Position numbers and translations under genes: made by a program. From positions 25,608 to 71,648 of the forward strand of contig NZ_JAEVFI010000028.1 of NCBI RefSeq assembly GCF_019303495.1: DNA of 46,041 nt, in the 5' to 3' direction. Shown here one piece after another: positions 24,043 to 33,299 of this stretch (positions within the stretch are counted from its first letter, which is position 1; the number at the start of each line of letters is the position of its first letter). Origin of the DNA: Streptomyces sp. JJ66. Lineage in GTDB: Bacteria > Actinomycetota > Actinomycetes > Streptomycetales > Streptomycetaceae. The notes under the pieces were generated by a model. That model ran no database searches, was not told where the DNA came from, and saw only the letters and a list, made by a program, of their open reading frames with translations.

Positions 24043-24288
24043 ATGGCGGACAGCAGCCACGGACACACCCCCGCCGCCTGGACCGGCGTCACCATCGCGT
24101 TCATCGGCTTCTGTGTCAGCAGCGTGTTCCTGGTGCTGGCCCAGCCGCTCCTGGTCATCGCCGGGCTGGTCATCGCCGCGCTCGGCGGCGTCGTCGGTCT
24201 GATCATGCGCTCCATGGGCCTCGGGATGCCGGAGGAGCCCGCTGAGCTGGCCGCCCGCCGTCAGGAAGCGGGCGTGGCCCAGCACTGA
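24043..24288 (+). CDS. HGxxPAAW-motif small membrane protein
   Basis: 81 residues. The N-terminus carries HGHTPAAW (HGxxPAAW), followed by two hydrophobic helices (VTIAFIGFCVSSVFLVLA and LLVIAGLVIAALGGVVGLIM) and a polar tail. GAGGAG upstream supports the ATG. This motif names a small actinobacterial family found next to trp genes; its function is unknown. In S. coelicolor I recall a DUF2752 gene between this gene and trpC; none fits in the 209-bp gap here. Confidence 0.85.
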   Translation: MADSSHGHTPAAWTGVTIAFIGFCVSSVFLVLAQPLLVIAGLVIAALGGVVGLIMRSMGLGMPEEPAELAARRQEAGVAQH

Positions 24289-24314
24289 TCCGGCCGCTCC
24301 GGTCCGGCCCCGCG

Positions 24315-24354
24315 CACCCTGCTCCCTCACTCGTCCGGGTGAGCGAGCAGGGTG
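24315..24354. terminator. Strong hairpin between trpE unit and trpC
   Basis: CACCCTGCTC (24315-24324) pairs with GAGCAGGGTG (24345-24354). After a single C/C mismatch, CTCAC (24326-24330) pairs with GTGAG (24339-24343) around an 8-nt loop. It lies 26 nt after the HGxxPAAW stop, so it probably separates the hisI-trpE transcript from trpCMBA. Confidence 0.75.
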
Positions 24355-24402
24355 TTCGCTTACCGGCGCGACGGCGGGCCGGTCCGTCCGGTATGTGAGA
24401 CT

Positions 24403-24431
24403 CGGGTCAAGTCGATGCGGGGCCTGACCCG
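24403..24431. promoter_or_regulatory. Inverted repeat in the trpC upstream region
   Basis: CGGGTCA (24403-24409) and TGACCCG (24425-24431) form a perfect 7-bp inverted repeat with a 15-nt spacer, 67 nt before the trpC GTG. A TACCAT hexamer (24441-24446) follows and could be a -10 box, but no -35 at proper spacing is clear. The repeat may be an operator or part of the leader; no Trp-rich leader peptide is seen. Confidence 0.4.
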
Positions 24432-24497
24432 ATGGCCGGATACCATCGCAGGGATTGACCGCGACGTTCCGTAACTCAGCAGAAAGGGGCCGCTCGC

Positions 24498-25304
24498 GTG
24501 AGTGTGCTCGCCGAGATCATCGACGGAGTCCGCGCCGACCTCGCCGAGCGTCAGCAGCGCGTCAGCCTCGATGAGCTCAAGGAGCGCGTCGCCAAGGCCG
24601 CGCCGGCCAAGGATGGGGCGGCTGCGCTGAAGGGCGCGGACGTCAAGGTCATCTGTGAGGTCAAGCGCTCCAGCCCCTCCAAGGGCGCGCTGGCCGCCAT
24701 CGCCGATCCGGCCGGGCTCGCCACGGACTACGAGGCGGGCGGCGCCGCGGTCATCTCCGTGCTCACCGAACAGCGCCGCTTCGGCGGCTCGCTGGCCGAC
24801 CTGGAAGCCGTGCGCGGCCGGGTGGACATCCCGGTACTGCGCAAGGACTTCATCGTCACCGCCTACCAGCTGTGGGAGGCCCGCGCACACGGCGCCGACC
24901 TCGCGCTGCTCATCGTCGCGGCCCTGGAACAGGACGCGCTCGTGTCGCTGATCGAGCGCGCCGAGTCCCTGGGGCTCACCCCCCTGGTCGAGGTGCACGA
25001 CGAGGAGGAGGCCGAGCGCGCGGTGGACGCGGGTGCCCGCGTCATCGGCGTCAACGCGCGCAACCTCAAGACGCTGGAGGTGGACCGGGGTAATTTCGCC
25101 CGCATCGCCCCGGAGATCCCCGACCACGTCGTCAAGATCGCCGAGTCCGGCGTGCGCGGCCCGCACGATCTCATCGCCTACGCCAACGACGGCGCGGACG
25201 CCGTTCTGGTCGGCGAGTCGCTGGTCACCGGCAAGGACCCGAGATCGGCGGTGGCCGACCTCGTGGCCGCCGGCGCCCACCCGGCCCTGCGGCACGGACG
25301 CTGA
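24498..25304 (+). CDS. trpC: Indole-3-glycerol phosphate synthase
   Basis: The 268-residue TIM barrel catalyses the ring closure that makes indole glycerol phosphate. Motifs present are ICEVKRSSPSKG, ISVLTEQRRFGGS, VLRKDFIV, GVNARNLKTLEV, IAESGV and VLVGESLV. It is monofunctional, without a TrpF domain, consistent with PriA covering that step. The GTG is preceded by AAAGGGG. It is followed 4 nt later by trpM. Confidence 0.97.
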   Translation: MSVLAEIIDGVRADLAERQQRVSLDELKERVAKAAPAKDGAAALKGADVKVICEVKRSSPSKGALAAIADPAGLATDYEAGGAAVISVLTEQRRFGGSLADLEAVRGRVDIPVLRKDFIVTAYQLWEARAHGADLALLIVAALEQDALVSLIERAESLGLTPLVEVHDEEEAERAVDAGARVIGVNARNLKTLEVDRGNFARIAPEIPDHVVKIAESGVRGPHDLIAYANDGADAVLVGESLVTGKDPRSAVADLVAAGAHPALRHGR

Positions 25305-25308
25305 CGCC

Positions 25309-25476
25309 ATGACCCGCGCCCACGCCCGACTCGCCCGTGGCTGCCGGCCGCGGGGCTGCCGCGCGCCCGCGCGGCGCGTCCACGGGCGGCGGGTGCGGTA
25401 CCACATCGGAGCCGAGCCAGGGCAGGTCAACGGGCGGCGATGGCGTCCCCGCAGGCGCGTCTCCGGCCGTACGTAG
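25309..25476 (+). CDS. trpM: TrpM-like small basic protein
   Basis: A 55-residue ORF starts at ATG 25309, 4 nt after the trpC stop. It contains the arginine/cysteine-rich stretch LARGCRPRGCRAPARRVHG and then IGAEPGQVNG. As I remember it, the S. coelicolor TrpM, a small protein encoded between trpC and trpB and reported to influence tryptophan and antibiotic physiology, has the same stretch. About a third of the residues are Arg, and there is no membrane segment. The molecular role is unresolved. It is too short and too biased in composition for routine gene calling. Confidence 0.75.
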   Translation: MTRAHARLARGCRPRGCRAPARRVHGRRVRYHIGAEPGQVNGRRWRPRRRVSGRT

Positions 25477-25523
25477 GGTCTCGCTCTCCGCGTACGGTAC
25501 GGGCGTCTGTGCTGCCAGCCGCT

Positions 25524-25581
25524 GGGCGGGATGACCCCGCCCCTCACCCGTGACAGGTGCCGTACACGCGGGTACGCCTGT
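25524..25581. promoter_or_regulatory. Two consecutive hairpins before trpB
   Basis: GGGCGGG (25524-25530) pairs with CCCGCCC (25536-25542) around a 5-nt loop. A second structure pairs ACAGG (25553-25557) with CCTGT (25577-25581) and CGTAC (25561-25565) with GTACG (25572-25576), with a 3-nt bulge. They fill the 130-bp trpM-trpB gap and end 11 nt before the GGAGA ribosome site. They could act as a processing site, an attenuator-like element or an internal terminator; no anti-terminator pairing was worked out. Confidence 0.45.
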
Positions 25582-25606
25582 TTCCTGCTCCTGGAGATCG
25601 TTCCTG

Positions 25607-26904
<1,298 letters not shown>

Positions 26905-26905
<1 letters not shown>

Positions 26906-27801
26906 TGGCAGGCACGGCACACCTCCACGGTTCCCAGGCCCCGGCTCACCACGACGTGCCCGCGAACCCGGCCGTCCCGGCCGACGCCACCGGACGCGCC
27001 CACCTGCTGACGTCGGTGCTGGCACAGGCCAGGTCCGAGGGCCGCGCCGCGCTCGTCGGCTACCTGCCCGCGGGCTTCCCGACCGTCGAGGGCGGCATCG
27101 CCGCCTGCACGGCGCTGCTGGAGAGCGGCTGCGACGTCGTCGAGGTCGGGCTGCCGCACAGTGACCCGGTGCTGGACGGCCCGGTCATCCAGACCGCAGA
27201 CGACATCGCGCTGCGCGGGGGCGTCCGCATCGCCGACGTCCTGCGCACCGTGCGCGAGGCGCACGCGGCCACGGGCGCGCCGGTCCTCGTCATGACCTAC
27301 TGGAACCCGGTGGACCGCTACGGCCCGGAGCGGTTCGCCGCCGAACTGGCGGCGGCGGGCGGCGCGGGCTGCATCCTGCCGGACCTGCCGGTGGAGGAGT
27401 CCGACGCCTGGCGCAAGTCCGCCGAGCACCACGGGCTGGCCACGGTGTTCGTCGTCGCACCCAGCAGCCGCGACGCGCGGCTCGCGAAGATCACGGCGGC
27501 GGGTTCCGGGTTCGTGTACGCGGCGTCGCTGATGGGCGTCACGGGCACGCGCGAGTCCGTGGGCCGCGAGGCCGCCGACCTCGTCGCACGGACGCGCGCG
27601 GTCACCGACCTGCCGGTGTGCGTGGGGCTCGGCGTCTCCACCCGGGCGCAGGCCGCGCAGGTCGCGGACTTCGCCGACGGCGTCATCGTCGGCTCCGCGT
27701 TCGTGAAGGCGCTGCTGGCCCATCCGGACGACGCGGACGCGGGCCTCGCCGCCGTGCGCGCGCTGGCCACCGACCTGGCCGAGGGCGTCCGGGGGAGCTA
27801 G
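26905..27801 (+). CDS. trpA: Tryptophan synthase alpha subunit
   Basis: The 298-residue TIM barrel releases indole from indole glycerol phosphate to TrpB. The catalytic Glu and Asp lie in VEVGLPHSDPVLDGPVIQ; LVMTYWNPV, GCILPDLPVEE, FVYAASLMGVTG and VGLGVSTRAQA follow. The start codon is either GTG 26902 or ATG 26905; GAGGAGG sits 7 nt before the ATG, which I prefer. The first 30 residues (His/Ala/Pro-rich, containing HLHGSQAPAHHD) extend beyond typical TrpA. It ends just before a perfect hairpin. Confidence 0.96.
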
Positions 27802-27807
27802 ACCCAG

Positions 27808-27853
27808 CCCTCCCCTTCCCGAAACAAGCCAGCCTGCCTCGGGAAGGGGAGGG
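27808..27853. terminator. Perfect 15-bp hairpin after trpA
   Basis: CCCTCCCCTTCCCGA (27808-27822) pairs perfectly with TCGGGAAGGGGAGGG (27839-27853) across a 16-nt loop, starting 6 nt after the trpA stop. The next gene is convergent and ends at 27871, so this is probably a bidirectional terminator. Confidence 0.85.
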
Positions 27854-27870
27854 GAGGGCCAGGGGCGCCC

Positions 27871-29334
27871 TCACGGTGCGTGCAGGCGCAGAACCGCCAG
27901 GTCAGCGCCCTGCGGGGGCGAGCCGTAGCGCCGGGAGACGCCCACCATCGTGGCGAACGCGAGCGGCACCGTCCAGGACGCGGGCTGCGCCAGCAGCACC
28001 GTCAGCAGGCCGGGGGACAGCTCGCTGAGCGCGGACGCCAGCGCGGCCCCCGTCGCGCAGACGGCGCCCACCACCAGCCCCGCGACGGCGCCTGGCCGGG
28101 TCAGCCGGGGCCACCAGATGCCCAGCACCAGCAGTGGGCAGAACGTGGAGGCGGCGACCGCGAACGCCCAGCCCACCATGACGTTGATGTCCACGTGCGC
28201 GGCGGGCAGCGCCAGCAGCACGGCGACGCCCGCGCCCGCTGCGACCGCGAGGCGCAGCCGGGACAGCCCGCTGCCGAACAGGTCGTGCGACAGCCCGCCC
28301 GCCAGCGCGAGCAGCAGCCCGGAGGACGTGGACAGGAACGCCGCGAACGCCCCGGCCGCCACCAGCGCCGTCAGCACGGTGCCCAGCGTGCCCGGCGCCA
28401 CCTCGCCCGGCAGCACCACGGCCACGGTGTCGGTAGCGCCCGAGTGCACCAGGTGCGGCGTCACTACCCGGCCCAGCAGCCCGTAGACCACCGGAAAGAG
28501 GTAGAACACGCCGAGCAGCGCGATCACCAGCACCGCGACCCGCCGGGCCGAGCGCGCACTGGAACTGGTGTGGAACCGCATGATGACGTGCGGCAGCCCC
28601 ACCGCGCCGAGCGTCGTCGCCAGCAGCACCGACCAGGTGGACAGCAGCGGATAGCCGGAGCCGCCGACATCCAGCAGCGGACGGCTCCACCCCTGGGGCA
28701 CGGTGACCGGCGTCAGCGCCGCCGTCCGCACCTCCGGACCCACCCGCATGCTGAGGAACACGGCGGGAACCGCGATGAACAGCAGCTTCACCAGATAGTG
28801 GAACGCCTGCACATACGTCGCCGACCGCATGCCGCCGACCGCGATCGAACCGCTGACGACGAGCCCGGCCAGCACCACCCCCACCCAGTACGGCGTGCCG
28901 CTCACCAGGTGCAGCACCACGCCCGCGCCCTTGAACTGCGGCACCAGGTACAGCCACATGATCACCAGGACGATCAGACCGCACAGCCGCCGCACCCGCC
29001 GTGAGCCGAGCCGGCACTCGGCGAAGTCGGGCACGGTGTAGGCGCCCGAGCGCCGCATCGGCCCGGCCACCAGCGCCACCACGGCCACGTACCCGGCGGT
29101 GAACCCGACGGCGTACCACAGGGAGCCGATGCCGTCCTTGAGCAGCAGCCCGGCGAGCCCCAGGACGGAGGCGGCCGAGACGTACTCGCCCGCGATGGCC
29201 ATGGCGTTCCAGCCGCTGCCCACCCGGCGCGAGGCCACCAGGAAGTCGGGCGTGGTCCGCGCCGCCCGCACCCCGTACACCCCGATCGCCAGGCTCGCCG
29301 CGATCAGGCAGCCGATCGCCAGCAGACCCGTCAC
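27871..29334 (-). CDS. Sodium/solute symporter (SSS family)
   Basis: The 487-residue transporter has about 12-13 membrane segments. It shows the family pattern TTPDFLVASRRVGSGWNAMAIAGEYVSAASVLG, MWLYLVPQFKGAGVVL, GGMRSATYVQAFHYLVK, TLGAVGLPHVIMRF and FAAFLSTSSGLLLALAGGLSHDLF. It is closest in pattern to ActP/MctC-type monocarboxylate symporters. GTG 29334 overlaps the upstream gene's stop (GTGA), overruling an earlier start at 29460 that would add an arginine-rich segment. It is the last of four coupled genes starting with the LytS kinase. The substrate is not readable; acetate, pyruvate or a similar acid is inferred. Confidence 0.88.
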   Translation of the reverse strand: MTGLLAIGCLIAASLAIGVYGVRAARTTPDFLVASRRVGSGWNAMAIAGEYVSAASVLGLAGLLLKDGIGSLWYAVGFTAGYVAVVALVAGPMRRSGAYTVPDFAECRLGSRRVRRLCGLIVLVIMWLYLVPQFKGAGVVLHLVSGTPYWVGVVLAGLVVSGSIAVGGMRSATYVQAFHYLVKLLFIAVPAVFLSMRVGPEVRTAALTPVTVPQGWSRPLLDVGGSGYPLLSTWSVLLATTLGAVGLPHVIMRFHTSSSARSARRVAVLVIALLGVFYLFPVVYGLLGRVVTPHLVHSGATDTVAVVLPGEVAPGTLGTVLTALVAAGAFAAFLSTSSGLLLALAGGLSHDLFGSGLSRLRLAVAAGAGVAVLLALPAAHVDINVMVGWAFAVAASTFCPLLVLGIWWPRLTRPGAVAGLVVGAVCATGAALASALSELSPGLLTVLLAQPASWTVPLAFATMVGVSRRYGSPPQGADLAVLRLHAP

Positions 29335-29720
29335 CCCGGTCCGTCCGGGCAGCTGTCGGGAGGCTCGGCACCGACGGCCTCGACGCGTTCGGCCGCCCGC
29401 ACGTGCGCGACGGCGATCAGCAGCAGCAGCGGATAGGTGGCGGCGGCCAGCACCAGCCACGACACCGGTACCCCGGCCAGGGCCAGCCGGTCCAGGGCGG
29501 GCAGGACCGCGATGACGCCGCTGGTACCGAACAGCACCAGTGCCAGCAGGACCAGTGTGCGCGCGGCGGTGCGGCGCTGGGCGGCGAACACCGCGCGGGC
29601 GGCCTGAGGATCGTCCGGGCCGGGCAACGGCAGCGGACGCCGGTCGCCGCGCAGCCCGCGGGCCAGGGCGATCCGGGTCTGCGGGCTGGTGACCTTCACC
29701 CGCCCCCGGGCGCCGCTCAC
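29331..29720 (-). CDS. DUF485-like small partner of the symporter
   Basis: 129 residues from a GTG that overlaps the stop of the response regulator. A basic N-terminal half (IALARGLRGDRRPLPLPG, AVFAAQRRTAARTL) precedes two helices (LVLLALVLFGTSGVIAVLPAL and VSWLVLAAATYPLLLLIAVAHV) and a charged tail (RAAERVEAVG). The size, two-helix form and place directly before an SSS symporter match DUF485 proteins, which accompany ActP-type carriers, although sequence similarity to that family is not obvious by eye. The longer start at 29924 lies inside the regulator gene and is rejected. Confidence 0.75.
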   Translation of the reverse strand: MSGARGRVKVTSPQTRIALARGLRGDRRPLPLPGPDDPQAARAVFAAQRRTAARTLVLLALVLFGTSGVIAVLPALDRLALAGVPVSWLVLAAATYPLLLLIAVAHVRAAERVEAVGAEPPDSCPDGPG

Positions 29721-30472
29721 CGCGCCGCCCGCCCCAGCTGGCCGTTGCGCGCGGCGTCCATCAGCTGGTCCTTCAGCCCGCGCGCGTGCCTCCGGCTGAC
29801 CGGCACGTCCCCGGCCGGGGTGCACGCGACCAGCCCCGCGGAGCTGGTGACGCGCAGATCGTGCACCCAGCCGACGGCCACCAGGTAGCCGCGGTGCACC
29901 CGCACGAACCCGGCGGGGGACCACACATCCTCCAGGTATGACAGCGACAGCCGGATCAGGTGCGTGCCCTCGGCGGTGTGCAGCCGGACGTAGTCGCCGT
30001 GCGCCTCGGCGAACTGGATGTCGTCGCGCCGCACGAACACCGTGCGGCGGCTGTGCTCGATCTGCACCACGGCCAGCTCGTCGGCTGGCCCGGACTCTGG
30101 CGGGGCGTGCCGCAGCCGGGCGATGCGGGCGACCGAGTCGGTCAGCCGCTCCGGGCGCACCGGCTTGAGCAGGTAGTCCACCGCGCCGATCCCGAACGCC
30201 TCGATCGCGTGCGACTCCGACGCCGTCACGAACACGATCGCCGGTGGCGCCGAGAGCATGCTGATGACGCGGGCGACCTCCATACCGTCCAGGCCGGGCA
30301 TCGAGATGTCCAGGAACACCGCGTCCAGCGGGACGCTGCCCAGCAGCCGCACCGCCGCCTCACCGCTGTCGGCCGCCAGCACCTCGGTGATCTCCGGCAT
30401 GTCGGCGAGGAAGCCGTGCAGCTCCTCCCGGGTGGACGGTTCGTCCTCGACGACCAGGACGTGCAACGTCAC
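29717..30472 (-). CDS. LytTR-family response regulator
   Basis: 251 residues. The receiver domain (1-115) has acidic pair E9/D10, phospho-acceptor D55 (VFLDISMPGLDG), T83 and K103 (DYLLKPV). The C-terminal LytTR DNA-binding domain (about 135-240) shows RRDDIQFAEAHGDYVRLHTAEGTHLIR, SLSYLED, FVRVHRGYLV and VSRRHARGLKDQL. It should bind direct-repeat sites when phosphorylated by the overlapping upstream kinase gene (GTGA overlap). The adjoining symporters are the likely targets. Confidence 0.95.
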   Translation of the reverse strand: MTLHVLVVEDEPSTREELHGFLADMPEITEVLAADSGEAAVRLLGSVPLDAVFLDISMPGLDGMEVARVISMLSAPPAIVFVTASESHAIEAFGIGAVDYLLKPVRPERLTDSVARIARLRHAPPESGPADELAVVQIEHSRRTVFVRRDDIQFAEAHGDYVRLHTAEGTHLIRLSLSYLEDVWSPAGFVRVHRGYLVAVGWVHDLRVTSSAGLVACTPAGDVPVSRRHARGLKDQLMDAARNGQLGRAAR

Positions 30473-31557
30473 TGGCTCACCACTCCTCGCATGAAGCGCG
30501 GCACCCGGATGATCACCTTGGTACCGCTGTCCGGCGCGGTCTCGATCAGCAGACCGTGCTCGGGCCCGTACACCGCGCGCAGCCGCTGGTCCACGTTGGC
30601 CAGGCCGACGCCCTTCGCGGGCGGTCCGGTCCCGGCGAGGACGGCCCGGGCGAGGTCCGGCTCCATGCCGACGCCGTCATCCTCGATCTCGATGACGCAC
30701 AGCGGCCCCTCACCGAAACCGGAGACGCTGATGTGGCCGCGCCCCGCCTTGCGTTCCAGACCGTGCCGCACGGCATTCTCCACGATGGGCTGCACCACCA
30801 GGAAGGGGAGGGCGACGGGCAGGATCTCCGGTGCCATCCGCACCGTGATCTCCAGCCGGTCGTCGAACCGCGCCCGCTGGAGCTCCAGATAGGTCTGCGT
30901 CGCCTGTAGTTCGGCGGCGACGGTCGCGTAGTCGCCCTTGGTGGAGAAGCTGTAGCGCAGGTAGTCCGCGAAGTCGGTGAGCAGACCCCGGGCCCGGCCC
31001 GGGTCGGTGCGGATGTGCGCGGCGATCACGGCGAGCGCGTTGTGCAGGAAGTGCGGCGAGATCTGCGCGCGGAGGGTGCGCAGGTCAGCGGCCGCGATGC
31101 GGGTGCGCGCGGTGCGCAGCTCGGCGTGGTCCAGGCGCTCGGCGACCAGCCGGGCGACCTCGCTGAGCTCCTCCTCGCCGAGGTCACCGGCGGCGACGAG
31201 GCAGCCAGCGAGGTCGTCGGCGACGATGAGCGGCGCCGCGCACAGCGGGGGACGGCGCAGGGCGGCCCCGTGCTCGAAGACCTCGGCGACCAACGCCTGA
31301 GGGTCACTGCCCGCGGGCAGCGTGCCGTGCCGTGCGACGGGGCCGTCCAAACCGGCCAGCAGTACGGCGTCCGCGCCCAGCAGCCGGCGGACGCGCCTGG
31401 CCGCGACCGGGCCCGCGCCGCGCAGGCCGTCACGCAGGTCGCCGCCGAGCAGGCGCGCCTCGCGCAGCACGGCGATGGTGCCGGGCAGCTCCGCCCCTTT
31501 CCCCAGCAGTTTCCCCGGCGACTTACCCCGCAACCGCCGCCCCCACGTCCCTTTCAC
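30469..31557 (-). CDS. LytS-type sensor histidine kinase, soluble
   Basis: 362 residues. There are no membrane helices. A GAF-like N-terminal region (about 35-145) is followed by a His_kinase block with H169 in AQISPHFLHNAL, then an HATPase domain with VVQPIVENAVRHGLE, IEDDGVGM and GVGLANVDQRL. The absence of the usual multi-helix LytS sensor domain suggests it reads an intracellular cue or works with a transporter. GTG 31557 has a TAACGT box 6 nt upstream, so it is probably leaderless. It is cotranscribed with the regulator, the small membrane protein and the first symporter. Confidence 0.93.
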   Translation of the reverse strand: MKGTWGRRLRGKSPGKLLGKGAELPGTIAVLREARLLGGDLRDGLRGAGPVAARRVRRLLGADAVLLAGLDGPVARHGTLPAGSDPQALVAEVFEHGAALRRPPLCAAPLIVADDLAGCLVAAGDLGEEELSEVARLVAERLDHAELRTARTRIAAADLRTLRAQISPHFLHNALAVIAAHIRTDPGRARGLLTDFADYLRYSFSTKGDYATVAAELQATQTYLELQRARFDDRLEITVRMAPEILPVALPFLVVQPIVENAVRHGLERKAGRGHISVSGFGEGPLCVIEIEDDGVGMEPDLARAVLAGTGPPAKGVGLANVDQRLRAVYGPEHGLLIETAPDSGTKVIIRVPRFMRGVVSQ

Positions 31558-31563
31558 CCGCCG

Positions 31564-31569
31564 ACGTTA
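31564..31569 (-). promoter_or_regulatory. -10 box for leaderless LytS kinase operon
   Basis: On the minus strand TAACGT ends 6 nt before the GTG at 31557, with no ribosome site. This makes the kinase-regulator-symporter unit separately expressed from the second symporter gene, which ends 54 nt further upstream. Confidence 0.5.
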
Positions 31570-31622
31570 ACCCGGTGGCCCCGCCCCAGTCCCGCCCCTT
31601 GCCGAAAGTGGACGTCGCCACC

Positions 31623-33299
31623 TCAGCGCGTGGCCGCGCGCTCCGCACCCGCGCCCGTCAACGCCCGCACCTGCAGCTCCGCGAAACGCCGCCCGTCGCG
31701 CTCGCCGGAGGACAGGGTGCCCACGATCGCGCACAGCAGGCCGAGCGGGATCGACACCAGGCCCGGGTTGGCCAGCGGGAACCAGGCGAAGTCGGCGCCG
31801 GGGACCAGCGCTTTCTCCGCGCCGGAGACGACCGGCGAGAACAGCACCAGCCCCACCGCGCTGACCAGGCCGCCGTAGATACCGGCCAGCGCGCCGCGCG
31901 TGTTGAACCGCTTCCAGAACAGGCTCAGCAGCAGCGTGGGCAGGTTGGCGGACGCCGCGATCGCGAACGCCAGCGCGACGAGGAACGCCACGTTCAGGCT
32001 TTGCGCGAAGATCGCCAGCACGATCGCCACCGCGCCCACCCCGAAGGCGGACAGCCGCGCGACCTTGACCTCCTCCCGCCCGCTCGCCTTCCCCTTGCGC
32101 AGCACGCTGTTGTAGAAGTCGTGGGCCAGCGACGAGGAGGAGGCGATCATCAGCCCGGCCACGGTGGACAGGATCGCCGCGAAGGCGACGGCCGCGATGA
32201 TCGCGAGCATCACCGAGGCCAGGGCCGAGCCGCCGAAGTAGGCGCCCGCCGCTTCCGCGAGCTGCGGCGCCGCCGTGTTCCCGGCGCTGTCCTGGGCCGT
32301 GATGGCCTCCTTGCCGACCATCGCGGCGGCGCCGAAGCCGAGCACCAGCGTCATCAGGTAGAAGGTGCCGATGAGCCCGATGCCCCAGTTGACCGATTTC
32401 CGTGCCGTCCTGGCGTCGGGCACGGTGTAGAACCGGATGAGGATGTGCGGCAGCCCGGCGGTACCGAGCACGAGGGCCAGGCCGAGGCTGATGAGGTCCA
32501 GCTTGTTCCACAGGGTCTGCCAGGCGTCGCCGGGCACTTCGACGCCGTAGCGCAGGCCCGGTTCGAGGAAGGACTGCCCCGCGCCGCTGGCCCGCGCCGC
32601 GTCGTTCATGAGCGAGCCGAGGTTGAAGTCGTAGACGGCGAGCACCATCACGGTGAGCAGGAACGCCCCGCCCATCAGCAGCCCGGCCTTGACGATCTGC
32701 ACCCACGTCGTGCCCTTCATGCCCCCGAAGGTGACGTAGACGATCATCAGGACGCCGATGACGACGATGCCCATGATCTTCGCGGTGTCCGCGTCCATGC
32801 CCAGGTAGGTCTCACCCGGCTCGATGCCCAGCAGCAGCGCGACGAGCGCACCGGCGCCCACCATCTGCGCCAGCAGGTAGAAGATGGAGACGGTCAGGGT
32901 CGAGACGGCGGCGGCCGTGCGCACGGGGCGCTGCCGCATGCGGTACGAGAGCACGTCGGCCATGGTGAAGCGGCCCGAGTTGCGCAGCAGTTCGGCCACC
33001 AGCAGCAGCGCCACCAGCCACGCCACGAGGAAGCCGATGGAGTACAGGAACCCGTCGTAGCCGTAGAGCGCGATCAGGCCCGCGATGCCGAGGAAGGAAG
33101 CGGCGGACATGTAGTCGCTTCCGATGGCGAAGCCGTTCTGCACTCCGCTGAAACCGCGGCCGCCGGAGTGGAAGTCGGTGGCCGACCTGGTCTGCCGCCC
33201 CGCCCAGACCGTGATCACGAGGGTGACCGCGATCATGGCGAGGAACAGCAGGACGGTGAGGGTGCGGCCGCTGGATGCGGCCTCCTGCGCCAGGGTCAT
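31623..33299 (-). CDS. actP: ActP/MctC-type cation-monocarboxylate symporter
   Basis: The 558-residue SSS transporter closely follows the ActP pattern: FLAMIAVTLVITVWAGRQTRSATDFHSGGRGFSGVQNGFAIG then DYMSAASFLGIAGL, FLVAWLVALLLVAELLRNSGRFTMADVLSYR, YLLAQMVGAGALV, GTTWVQIVKAGLL, LVLGTAGLPHILIRFYTV, FAAILSTVAGLMIASSSSLAHDFY and AFAIAASANLPTLLLSLFWKRF. It should import acetate or pyruvate/propionate-like acids with a cation; exact specificity is inferred. Its ATG overlaps the stop of the DUF485 gene upstream. Confidence 0.92.
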   Translation of the reverse strand: MTLAQEAASSGRTLTVLLFLAMIAVTLVITVWAGRQTRSATDFHSGGRGFSGVQNGFAIGSDYMSAASFLGIAGLIALYGYDGFLYSIGFLVAWLVALLLVAELLRNSGRFTMADVLSYRMRQRPVRTAAAVSTLTVSIFYLLAQMVGAGALVALLLGIEPGETYLGMDADTAKIMGIVVIGVLMIVYVTFGGMKGTTWVQIVKAGLLMGGAFLLTVMVLAVYDFNLGSLMNDAARASGAGQSFLEPGLRYGVEVPGDAWQTLWNKLDLISLGLALVLGTAGLPHILIRFYTVPDARTARKSVNWGIGLIGTFYLMTLVLGFGAAAMVGKEAITAQDSAGNTAAPQLAEAAGAYFGGSALASVMLAIIAAVAFAAILSTVAGLMIASSSSLAHDFYNSVLRKGKASGREEVKVARLSAFGVGAVAIVLAIFAQSLNVAFLVALAFAIAASANLPTLLLSLFWKRFNTRGALAGIYGGLVSAVGLVLFSPVVSGAEKALVPGADFAWFPLANPGLVSIPLGLLCAIVGTLSSGERDGRRFAELQVRALTGAGAERAATR

